DNA of 64,000 bases from an uncultured Collinsella sp. (GTDB lineage Bacteria > Actinomycetota > Coriobacteriia > Coriobacteriales > Coriobacteriaceae): assembly GCA_958352845.1 (NCBI GenBank), contig CATWQC010000006.1, positions 1-64,000 of the forward strand, written 5' to 3'. Both the position numbers and the translations under genes were made by a program. Shown piece by piece: positions 7,856 to 16,178 of the stretch (positions are counted from its first letter, which is position 1; each line of letters starts with the position of its first letter). The notes under the pieces were generated by a model. The model worked only from the letters and a program-made list of their open reading frames with translations, made no database searches and was not told where the DNA came from.

Positions 7856-9547
7856 ATGAGTGACGAGAAGACAACGGTAATCGGCATCGACCTGGGTACC
7901 ACCTACTCTTGCCTCTCTTACATCGACGAGACGGGTAACCCGGTGGTGGTCAAGAACTCTGAGGGCTCCAACACCACGCCCTCTGTAGTGCACTTTGATC
8001 CGGATGACCCCTCCAAATACGACGTGGGTCAGCCTGCCAAGGACAATGCTTTGATCGACCCCGATTTCACGGCCTCTTTTGTTAAGCGCATCATCGGCGA
8101 CAACCCCGTTGCAATCACCGTTGACGGCGAGACCTACTCCCCCGAGCAGATTTCTGCTTATGTGCTCAAGAAGCTCACCTTCGATGCTTCTCAGAACATG
8201 CCCATGGGCTACGATGGTTGCGTCATCACCGTTCCTGCTTATTTTGGTGATGCCGAGACGCAGGCTACGCTCGCTGCGGCAAAGATTGCCGGCCTTAACG
8301 TGTACGGCACGGTGCAGGAGCCGGTTGCTGCCGCCATCAACTATGGTTGCGACAAGAGCGATAAAGACGAGGACGTTATCGTCTACGACCTGGGCGGCGG
8401 CACTTTCGATGTCTCCGCGGTTTCGTTCAGTCATAACGATGGCTCCAAGAACATCGAGGTCGTCTGCAACCAAGGCGATAAAAACTTGGGCGGCGGTGAC
8501 TGGGATGCTGCTATTGTTGCGTACCTCAAGGATGAGTTCTGCGATAAAACGGGTGCGGACGAGGACGTGTTTGACGAGTATGCCGACCAGCAGCTCCAAG
8601 GCGAAGCCGAGAAGCTCAAGTTTGCCCTTACGTCCAAGGACAGCGCAAACGCGGTTCTGAACTTTACGGGTCGCCCCCAAAAGATCAGCCTTACCATCGA
8701 TGACTTTAACGATATGACGTCCGATTTGCTCTCTCGCACCATCGACATCATGCGTACCTGCTTGGATGGTGCCAAGGCTAAGGGTCATAACCCCACCAAA
8801 ATCCTGCTCGTTGGCGGCTCTACGCGCATGCGCCAGGTTGCCGATCGCCTCAAGCAGGAGTTCCCCGAGCTTGAGCAGGCTATTAACGATCCCGATGAGG
8901 CTGTGGCCAAGGGCGCTGCCCGCTATGCCGCCCAGCTCGCCAGCATGCTGTATCACAAGGCCGAGCAGGAGGGCACTTCCGAGGAGACGGTTGAGGTCGT
9001 CGACCAACAAACGCAGGAGGTCAAACAGCAGCAGAACGTTGGCGCTAACAACCTGGCTATGACGTTCGTCAATCCCGAGGACGCGGCTTCTGCCATCAAG
9101 ATCTCCGTTGTCACGTCGAAGAGCTATGGCGTCGAGGCGCTGGATGACTCGGGTACCCCCTGTATTTTCAACCTGATTCTTAAGAACCAGAAGATTGATC
9201 CCGAGAAGGGCGCTTTCGAAAACACCCAGCGCTTTGGTACGTCCGAGGCCGGGCAGACGTCCGTTCTCGTTCAGGTCTACGAGAACGATGCCGAGCAGGA
9301 GAAGGTCGAGAAGGATCGCGAAGCCCTTGCGTCCGCTTCCATTGACCTTTCGGGCACCAACCTGCCTAAGGGCTCTCCTATTGACGTGACGTTTATTTTG
9401 AGCGAGCAGGGCATCCTCGACGTTCGCGCCGTTGAGCCTACGTCTGGTCAGTCCTGCGAGGTCGAGGTCGAGGTTAAGGGCGGCCTTACCGAGGACGAGA
9501 TCCGCGAGGCGCGCTCCAAGGCCACGGCCATGCAGATGGTGCTTTAA
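7856..9547 (+). CDS. Hsp70 (DnaK-like) chaperone with short C-terminus
   Basis: The 563-residue protein has the full Hsp70 ATPase domain: phosphate-1 IDLGTTYS at 11-18, phosphate-2 VYDLGGGTFDVS near 180, and the adenosine loop LLVGGSTRM near 320. A reduced substrate-binding domain of about 160 residues follows. It ends at EIREARSKATAMQM, so most of the helical lid of a normal 610-640 residue DnaK is missing. AAGGAAGG precedes the ATG. It follows a GrpE-like gene and precedes an Hsp70-vWA fusion. No J-domain gene is recognisable in the locus, so the client-loading partner is unclear. Confidence 0.85.
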   Translation: MSDEKTTVIGIDLGTTYSCLSYIDETGNPVVVKNSEGSNTTPSVVHFDPDDPSKYDVGQPAKDNALIDPDFTASFVKRIIGDNPVAITVDGETYSPEQISAYVLKKLTFDASQNMPMGYDGCVITVPAYFGDAETQATLAAAKIAGLNVYGTVQEPVAAAINYGCDKSDKDEDVIVYDLGGGTFDVSAVSFSHNDGSKNIEVVCNQGDKNLGGGDWDAAIVAYLKDEFCDKTGADEDVFDEYADQQLQGEAEKLKFALTSKDSANAVLNFTGRPQKISLTIDDFNDMTSDLLSRTIDIMRTCLDGAKAKGHNPTKILLVGGSTRMRQVADRLKQEFPELEQAINDPDEAVAKGAARYAAQLASMLYHKAEQEGTSEETVEVVDQQTQEVKQQQNVGANNLAMTFVNPEDAASAIKISVVTSKSYGVEALDDSGTPCIFNLILKNQKIDPEKGAFENTQRFGTSEAGQTSVLVQVYENDAEQEKVEKDREALASASIDLSGTNLPKGSPIDVTFILSEQGILDVRAVEPTSGQSCEVEVEVKGGLTEDEIREARSKATAMQMVL

Positions 9548-9582
9548 GACATTAAGAAGACAGACGAGTTGAGGGAGACGAT

Positions 9583-11832
9583 ATGGGTATCGCGGTAGGT
9601 ATCGATCTGGGGACGACGTTCAGCGCCGTCGCGTGCGTGGGCGCGGATGGCGAACCCAAGATCCTCCCCAACTCGTCCGGCGAGCATACGACTCCCTCCG
9701 TGGTCGCCGTCGCCGAGGACGGCTCGGTCGTCTGCGGCGAGGCGGCCAAGGAGGCCCAGCTCATGGGCGATGCCAACGTGGCCTCCTTTTACAAGACGAA
9801 TATGGGCAATGCCGGTTACGTGGAGTACCTGCGCGGTTGCGAATTCGACGCGACCACGCTCTCGTCCACGTTTCTGCGCCATCTGATCGCGGACGTCTCC
9901 CGCGCCAACGGTGTCCAGATCGACTCCGCGGTGGTGACGGTGCCCGCGTACTTTGAGGCGCCCCAGCGCGAGGCGACGCTCGAGGCCCTGCGGCGTACGG
10001 GCGTGCGCGCCCTGGGCACGCTGAACGAGCCCTCGGCCGCCGCCTACGCCTACGGACTCATGAGTGCGGACGCCGCCGGCGATCGCACGATCCTCATCTA
10101 CGACCTGGGCGGCGGCACGTTCGACGTCACGGTGGCCAGGCTCTCGGGGCGCGAGATCCGCGTCCTGTCCTCCACGGGCAATCACCAGCTGGGCGGCCGC
10201 CAGTGGGACAGCGCCCTCTCGGACTTTATCCTGGACCAGCTTTGCGATGCCAGGGGACTAGACCGCGACGATGTCGAGTCGGACCTCACGCCCTCCGACA
10301 TCAATACGCTTGCCGTCGTGTCCGAGCAGGTCAAGCGCGACCTTACGAACCGCGCCCGCACGCGCGCCCGCGTAATGGCGGAATCGGTTTCCGGAACCAT
10401 CGAGGTCACGCGCGAGGACTTCGAGGAGGCCACGCGCCACCTGCTGACGCTCACGACGGATTGCTGCGACGAGGCGCTGCGCGAGGCGGGGCTTACGTGG
10501 GCGCAGGTCGACGGCTACATCCTCGTGGGCGGTTCCACCAAGATGCCGCAGGTGCGCGAGTACCTCACCGGCAAGGTGGGCAGCGGCCCCGTCGGCGGCA
10601 ACGTCAACCCCGACGAGGCCGTGGCCCTGGGCGCCGCCGTGTACGCGGCCCAGAAGTGCGGCACCGCGTTCTCGCTCCCCGGCGCTTCTGCCGCCGCCCC
10701 GCGCTTCTCGCTGGGCGCTCTCCCCAAGCTGGTGGACTGCACGGCGCACTCCATGGGCATGATCGCGGAGAGCGAGGACCGCTCGCGCTACGTCAACTCG
10801 ACCATCATCGCCAAGAACACGCCCGTCCCCGCCACCAATAGCCGCGAATACGCCGTGCGCGCCACGCCGGCCCGCCCGGGCTCGCTCGAGATCTACCTTC
10901 TGCAGGGAGACGACCCGGCGCCCCTCAACAACACGGTTGTGGGCAAGTACGTGGTCCCAAAGATTCCGGGCGAGCGCGGGCGCGAGACGCACGTCTTGGT
11001 CTCGTATTCCTACACCGAGAACGCCACCATCGAGGTGGGCGCAGCGCTCGCGTCCTCGGGCAGGGCGCTCGAGGTGGAGCGCGCCGAGGTCGAGGCTGAC
11101 CTCTCGCGCTTCCTGAACGCGCCGACGGACAACGATGCCGAGGGCGGGGGCCATGGCCCCGTCGACGCCCGAGTGATGATCTGCGTCGATGTCTCGGGCT
11201 CAATGTACGGTGAGGGATTCGATGCCGCCGAGAAAGCCGTCGATGCTTTTCTCGATTCTGTAGATGGTTTTGGCATCGAGGTCGGTCTAATGTATTTTGG
11301 GAATCGGTCTCGTGTTGTTTGCCATCCGAGTGCCGACTATTCGGATGTCGTTGACTGTACACGTGCTCACGACACATATTCTACGGTGCCCGATTGTCCA
11401 GATTTCAGTTCGATGAGTTATGACGAGTATCTTAGTTATAACGAGCTTGCTGAAATAGGTAAATTGCAACAGCAAAAGAGAGGTTTCTACTCTGGTGAAG
11501 CTGATTGGTGTGGACGTGGAACCAACGCAAACCCACTAGGGGATTACTCGGCTTGGCGTATTGAGAATTCGGCTGATCATTCCTCTGACGTTCTGCTTGT
11601 TCTTACGGATGGTGTCTGGGGAGTAGGAAGTATTGCAGTCAAGGATTCGGAACTGCTTAAAGACGATGGAGTCACCATTATCGGTATTGGCACAGCAGAT
11701 GCCGATCTTGAGTTCCTCAAAAAGATTTCCACCTCAGATAGCTACGCGGGCCTCTTCGACTTCTCCGAACTCGGCACCGCGTTCTCGAGCATCGGCCGCT
11801 CCATCTCGAGCGGATCCGGCATCAGCATTTAG
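9583..11832 (+). CDS. Hsp70 ATPase fused to a von Willebrand A domain
   Basis: Residues 1-375 form an Hsp70 ATPase domain (IDLGTTFS, IYDLGGGTFDVT, ILVGGSTKM). About 140 residues resembling the Hsp70 beta substrate-binding domain follow. Residues from about 528 to 740 are a vWA domain with an intact MIDAS: DVSGS at 536-540, GRGTNA and LTDG. The fusion could couple ATP-driven client binding to metal-dependent protein adhesion. Base composition changes inside the gene. The DNA up to about 11200 is very GC-rich, the vWA part to about 11700 is markedly AT-richer, and the last 40 codons are GC-rich again. This is a sign of domain exchange. It is the eighth gene of the operon. Confidence 0.85.
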   Translation: MGIAVGIDLGTTFSAVACVGADGEPKILPNSSGEHTTPSVVAVAEDGSVVCGEAAKEAQLMGDANVASFYKTNMGNAGYVEYLRGCEFDATTLSSTFLRHLIADVSRANGVQIDSAVVTVPAYFEAPQREATLEALRRTGVRALGTLNEPSAAAYAYGLMSADAAGDRTILIYDLGGGTFDVTVARLSGREIRVLSSTGNHQLGGRQWDSALSDFILDQLCDARGLDRDDVESDLTPSDINTLAVVSEQVKRDLTNRARTRARVMAESVSGTIEVTREDFEEATRHLLTLTTDCCDEALREAGLTWAQVDGYILVGGSTKMPQVREYLTGKVGSGPVGGNVNPDEAVALGAAVYAAQKCGTAFSLPGASAAAPRFSLGALPKLVDCTAHSMGMIAESEDRSRYVNSTIIAKNTPVPATNSREYAVRATPARPGSLEIYLLQGDDPAPLNNTVVGKYVVPKIPGERGRETHVLVSYSYTENATIEVGAALASSGRALEVERAEVEADLSRFLNAPTDNDAEGGGHGPVDARVMICVDVSGSMYGEGFDAAEKAVDAFLDSVDGFGIEVGLMYFGNRSRVVCHPSADYSDVVDCTRAHDTYSTVPDCPDFSSMSYDEYLSYNELAEIGKLQQQKRGFYSGEADWCGRGTNANPLGDYSAWRIENSADHSSDVLLVLTDGVWGVGSIAVKDSELLKDDGVTIIGIGTADADLEFLKKISTSDSYAGLFDFSELGTAFSSIGRSISSGSGISI

Positions 11833-11843
11833 GGAGCCTATTT

Positions 11844-14800
11844 ATGGAACAAGAACTCAACTTGCTACTCGTCGTCGGCGCGTCGCTTGACCCCGTTCCT
11901 TCACAGGAAAAGCTCCGGCAGCTGCTTGCGGATGCGCGTGTGGTGTGGGGCCCCAAGGCCTCGCGCGGTACGGACCAGATTATCTACAAGCGCTTTTTGG
12001 GCGAGGTTCCCAACATGGAGAAAGCGTTTGCCGATGGCAACGAGGCCCAGGTCTCTGCCATCGCGGCGAATGCTCTCAAGGTTGTGAACGGCGCGCTCGA
12101 TCCGGTACTCGAGGCGGCGGCGGAAAACAATCAGATTTCCGCCGGCCAGCTGGATCTTATCTGCAACAAGACCAAGAAGCGCATTAAGAAAACCCACTTT
12201 GGCGTCGAGTATCAGGTGGACGAGGCCCTTGTGCGCAAGCGTGCTGCCGAGCTTAAGTACACGGTTGCCGAGGGCGGTGCCACCGCATCTACCAACGACG
12301 GATCAAACGATGTCTACAAACGCTACATGGAAGATAAGCTTCCTGGTTGGGCGGGCTATAAAAAGGAGACGGATCTTATTGCCCTGGGCAAGAGCGACCT
12401 GTATGACTTTGCCTGCCCCGACGGCTGCGCTGACCCCTATCGCGCCCCGAGCGCAGACCTGCTTGCGAAGGCAAAGCGGGTGGCAGGGTCGTTCCGTGCC
12501 AACACGCCCGAGCAGGCGGCCGCGGCGAGCCTTGAGGCCCTGTGCCGCAAGGCCTTTGGCACAGACGACGCTCGTAAAGAGTACGACGCATGCCTCAATC
12601 GCCTTAAGCTCAACCGTGTCTTTGATGAGCTCGACGAGCTCGCATCGTTCTCGGACAACAGCTTAAGGGTCGAGCAGCAGCGTGCTGCCGTTGAGACCCT
12701 TGCTCCCTTTGTGGCAGACAAGACCGAGGCTCGTTCCCTGCTCGTTGGCCACTGCAAAAAGAAGGGCATTTCGCTTGAGCGAGATGCAGAGCTCGACTCG
12801 CTCGTTCAGTGCCGCTGTGGTCATATGAACGACAAGTCTGCTGCCACGTGCGGTCGCTGCGGTTTGCCGCTTATGCTCGAGTGCCCCTCGTGCCACAAGA
12901 AATACCCCAACACCAACGATCGCTGCCCCGGTTGCGGTGCGCCTTTAGGTGCGGCCATCGAGGATGCGGAGCGCCTGTGCGACGCTGCCGATAAGCTTGC
13001 GGGCTGGCTCAACTTTGAGGGCGCGAAGGCAAACCTCGCTCAGGCGCGCTCGGCGTGGCCGTCCTTGCCCCGCGTTGCCGAGGTCGACACAAAAGTCGCT
13101 CAGCTCCAGGCTGCCGCGGGCGATTTGGGCGCCAAGCTCACGTCCGCCATTGCGGAGCGTCGCTTTGCGGAGGCAGATGGACTCTTAAGGCGCGCCTTGC
13201 TCGTACCGGGCGTCGATGCTGCCTATCTAAAGGCGCGTGAGGCAGAAGTTTCTTCGGGCGTAACCGAGGCGGACGATCTTGTGCGTCAAGCTCAGGGGAC
13301 GGCAGATGCGGAGGAGGCCGCCGAGCTCTGCGAGCAGGCGCTCGCCCGTTGCGCCGACCATGCCGCCGCTCGTTCGTTCCTTGCGTCGCACGCCCCGCAG
13401 TCGGTTTCCAACTTGGAGGCTCGCGGCAATGCCGAGACTTCGACCGTAAGCCTTGTTTGGCAGCCGAGCCGTTCGCGTGGTGCGCTTGTGTACGAGGTCT
13501 ACGTTGTCGAGGGTGACGGTTCTTCCGGCGATCAGCTCCTTGGCACGACTGATCAGCCCTCATATACCCACGAGCATGCTCCCCAGGGGTGTGCGCTTAC
13601 ATACAAGGTGGTTGTCGTACGCGTCGGTGTGCGTTCCCAGCCTGCTACGAGCGAGGTTATCGCTCTTGCGCCCGACCTTACGGACGTGCGCTTTATGCCG
13701 GCGCATGAACAGATCGAGGTGTCTTGGAAGCCGCTGCCGTCGAGTGCGACCGTTCAGATCACGCCGCTCGATGGCGGGGACCCCATTACCGTCCCATCTG
13801 GTGGTCACTACGTTATCGGCGGCCTTACGGACGGCGTGACGTATCACTACGAGATGAGTGCTTCCTTCGATATCGTTGGCTTGGGCCGTCGCCAGACGCA
13901 TCCGCAGACATTCGAGGCGACCCCGCTCGATGCTACACGCTATGTAGACGGCCTTGTCTCGCGTGCTCATAAGGGCGCGGAAGGCGTCTTTGATCTTGAG
14001 TGGGAGGATGTTGGCGCCGAGGTGCGTTTCTTTGGCTCCGTGGACGCCAAATCCATTCCCCAGCCGGGGTCGACGTCCGATGTGGCCTCGCTCGAGCGAG
14101 ACTTTGAAGTTGTGAGCGTGAACGTTGCCGGGCCGGGCAAAGGCACGCTCACCTGGAAGAGCGATGAGGTCCTTTACTTCTTTGCGGCCACGGTTTGCGG
14201 TAGCTCCGCTATCGTGGGCGCCAAGGCTCGTGTGTCAAACGGCGGCAAGGTGAGTATCGACTCCATCGAGGAGGCAAACGGCAAGCTGCTTATCTATGTC
14301 TCGGTAAAAGACCGCGCGGTGACGGGGTTTAGTGTTGCCGTGAGTGAGACGAGTTTTGTGGACGACCTTTCAGACTCCTCGTGCCAGCCACGACCCGTTT
14401 CCAAGAAAAACTGGGAGCGCGATGGCTGTCTGACCGTGCCGGCACCTGACGGACAAAGGCTTTACGTCTCGGTCTTTTCGCGTAAGGGCAGTGTGGGCAG
14501 CTTTGAATTCTCGGATCCTGCGCAGCAGATTTTTGAACGTCGTCATGCGCATGTATGTTACGAGCGCACGGATAGCAAGAAGCTTTTTGGTCCCAGGGAG
14601 TCTACGTTTACGTTTTCGGCCCAAGAGGGCGGCTCCTTCACGTTGCCTAAGACAAAGATCGCCTATTGCATCGGCAACCTGTCGCCTGCGTTATCGGTCG
14701 ATTCCGTAACGCTTGAGGAGTTTGGTCCCGTCGAGGTCGATGGAACCTACAGCATCACGGTTATGTTGCCCAAGGCCAAGAAGATATCTATCCAGGCGTT

Positions 14801-14867
14801 TCCTGCTGCGGGCATTAAGTCTGTAGAGGATGCCTACATTACCTCTTCCGGTTATCTCGTTCAGTAA
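11844..14867 (+). CDS. Large protein with double zinc ribbon, helical repeats and fibronectin-III domains
   Basis: The 1007-residue protein has an unrecognised, mostly helical N-terminus of 310 residues. A double zinc ribbon follows (CRC, CGRC, CPSC, CPGC at 323-365), then a TPR-like helical region to about 530. Two fibronectin type III-like beta domains come next (about 535-720, with YEVYVVEGD and YEMSASF strands), and then further beta-rich sequence. It starts 11 bp after the Hsp70-vWA gene, and its TAA abuts the ATG of the GTPase gene. It could be the scaffold that links chaperone and GTPase modules; that role is inference. There is no signal peptide, so the Fn3 domains would be cytoplasmic. 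Confidence 0.7.
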   Translation: MEQELNLLLVVGASLDPVPSQEKLRQLLADARVVWGPKASRGTDQIIYKRFLGEVPNMEKAFADGNEAQVSAIAANALKVVNGALDPVLEAAAENNQISAGQLDLICNKTKKRIKKTHFGVEYQVDEALVRKRAAELKYTVAEGGATASTNDGSNDVYKRYMEDKLPGWAGYKKETDLIALGKSDLYDFACPDGCADPYRAPSADLLAKAKRVAGSFRANTPEQAAAASLEALCRKAFGTDDARKEYDACLNRLKLNRVFDELDELASFSDNSLRVEQQRAAVETLAPFVADKTEARSLLVGHCKKKGISLERDAELDSLVQCRCGHMNDKSAATCGRCGLPLMLECPSCHKKYPNTNDRCPGCGAPLGAAIEDAERLCDAADKLAGWLNFEGAKANLAQARSAWPSLPRVAEVDTKVAQLQAAAGDLGAKLTSAIAERRFAEADGLLRRALLVPGVDAAYLKAREAEVSSGVTEADDLVRQAQGTADAEEAAELCEQALARCADHAAARSFLASHAPQSVSNLEARGNAETSTVSLVWQPSRSRGALVYEVYVVEGDGSSGDQLLGTTDQPSYTHEHAPQGCALTYKVVVVRVGVRSQPATSEVIALAPDLTDVRFMPAHEQIEVSWKPLPSSATVQITPLDGGDPITVPSGGHYVIGGLTDGVTYHYEMSASFDIVGLGRRQTHPQTFEATPLDATRYVDGLVSRAHKGAEGVFDLEWEDVGAEVRFFGSVDAKSIPQPGSTSDVASLERDFEVVSVNVAGPGKGTLTWKSDEVLYFFAATVCGSSAIVGAKARVSNGGKVSIDSIEEANGKLLIYVSVKDRAVTGFSVAVSETSFVDDLSDSSCQPRPVSKKNWERDGCLTVPAPDGQRLYVSVFSRKGSVGSFEFSDPAQQIFERRHAHVCYERTDSKKLFGPRESTFTFSAQEGGSFTLPKTKIAYCIGNLSPALSVDSVTLEEFGPVEVDGTYSITVMLPKAKKISIQAFPAAGIKSVEDAYITSSGYLVQ

Positions 14868-14879
14868 ATGGTTTTCATT

Positions 14880-16175
14880 ATGGGTTTCTTTTCGTCATTA
14901 TTCGGATCGGCTGCTACGCCTTCTGGCATGCCGTCCTTCTCGTCGAGCAGCATTGTGTGTCCGTTTTGCTTTGAGCAGTTTGGGGGCGATGCCGTAGAGT
15001 ATCGCTGCACAAATCGCCAGTGCGATGCCGGCCCTTCGGGGTCTGCTGCCGAGGTGGACGAGAAGTACTCGACGTTTCGCGGATGGCCGCGGCCCAGACC
15101 CGTGGGACACGTCTTTAAGCCCCAAAAACAGGGCCACTTTGGTGGCGGCTCCGTGTGCTGCGACGTATGTCACTCCAACACGCCCGTGCCCATTTGTCCT
15201 TCGTGTCACAGTCCGCTGCCGCAGTCTTCGATTGACGGCAACAACGAGATCATCGCTATCGTGGGCACGCGCGGCTCGGGCAAGAGCCATTACATTACCG
15301 TTCTTATCGACCAGCTCACGCGCCGCGTTGGACATGTCATGGATGCCGGCGTAAACCCGTTCCTTACCATGGACGGTCTTTATAACTGCCGTGAGCTGTA
15401 CCAAGAGACCAAGTACAAGCCACTGTTCGAGGAGCAACATACGCTCGAGGCAACGTCACGCGCGTTGGGCGGTGGCGACCGCAAGGACAAGATGCCGCTC
15501 ATCTACACGTGGAACTATACCGAGGCGTCTCGTGGCCGCAAAAAGGCATTTACGCTTTCGTTCTTCGACGCCGCCGGCGAAGACCTGGAGGACCCGCAGG
15601 CCGTTGCCACGGTCAACCGTTACCTGCAGCATGCGCGCGGCATCATCTTCCTTGTCGACCCGCTCCAGATTGCGGGCATTCGGGAACAGCTCGAGGCAGC
15701 GGGCGAGACGGACCTTACGAGCAGCCTTCGCGGCGTTCAGGGCACGACAGGTTTCGAAGGCGTGCTCAGCGCCATCACGACGCTTATCCGCACGGCGCGT
15801 GGCATTCGCGAGGGGGACGCCATCGACGTTCCCGTGGCCATCGCTTTTTCTAAGTTTGACCAGCTGACGCCCATTTGCGGTGCGGCGGTTACCGTTCAGC
15901 AGCCAAGCCCGCATGCTAAGCATGGTGCCTTCGTCGAGGCGGATCAGCAGGCCGTCGATGCCGAACTGCGTGCGCTGCTCGAAAACTGGGATGAGGGCGC
16001 CATCGTCTCGAGTGTTCAGAGTAATTTCCGCGATGTTGCCTTCTTTGGCGTGTCTGCCCTGGGCCTGCATAATGCTCCGGACGAGAGCGGCTCGGTTAAG
16101 CGTCCTCGTCCGCTGCGCGTGGAGGACCCCCTGCTGTGGATTATGGCCAAGAATCACCTTATTACCAAGGAGTAG
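14880..16175 (+). CDS. Zinc-ribbon GTPase, DO-GTPase type
   Basis: The product has two cysteine clusters (CPFC with CTNRQC, and CCDVC with CPSC, within the first 115 residues). A P-loop GTPase domain follows with Walker A GTRGSGKS, then FFDAAGED (G3-like) and AFSKFD (G4-like). It has no membrane segment. An in-frame ATG at 14868 touches the preceding TAA (TAAATG). I prefer 14880 because it gives an MGFF start like neighbouring proteins, but neither has a clear ribosome site and reinitiation is likely. The GAP1-like gene begins 3 bp downstream. That pairing is the known signature of GAP1/DO-GTPase systems. Confidence 0.8.
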   Translation: MGFFSSLFGSAATPSGMPSFSSSSIVCPFCFEQFGGDAVEYRCTNRQCDAGPSGSAAEVDEKYSTFRGWPRPRPVGHVFKPQKQGHFGGGSVCCDVCHSNTPVPICPSCHSPLPQSSIDGNNEIIAIVGTRGSGKSHYITVLIDQLTRRVGHVMDAGVNPFLTMDGLYNCRELYQETKYKPLFEEQHTLEATSRALGGGDRKDKMPLIYTWNYTEASRGRKKAFTLSFFDAAGEDLEDPQAVATVNRYLQHARGIIFLVDPLQIAGIREQLEAAGETDLTSSLRGVQGTTGFEGVLSAITTLIRTARGIREGDAIDVPVAIAFSKFDQLTPICGAAVTVQQPSPHAKHGAFVEADQQAVDAELRALLENWDEGAIVSSVQSNFRDVAFFGVSALGLHNAPDESGSVKRPRPLRVEDPLLWIMAKNHLITKE

Positions 16176-16178
16176 AAC

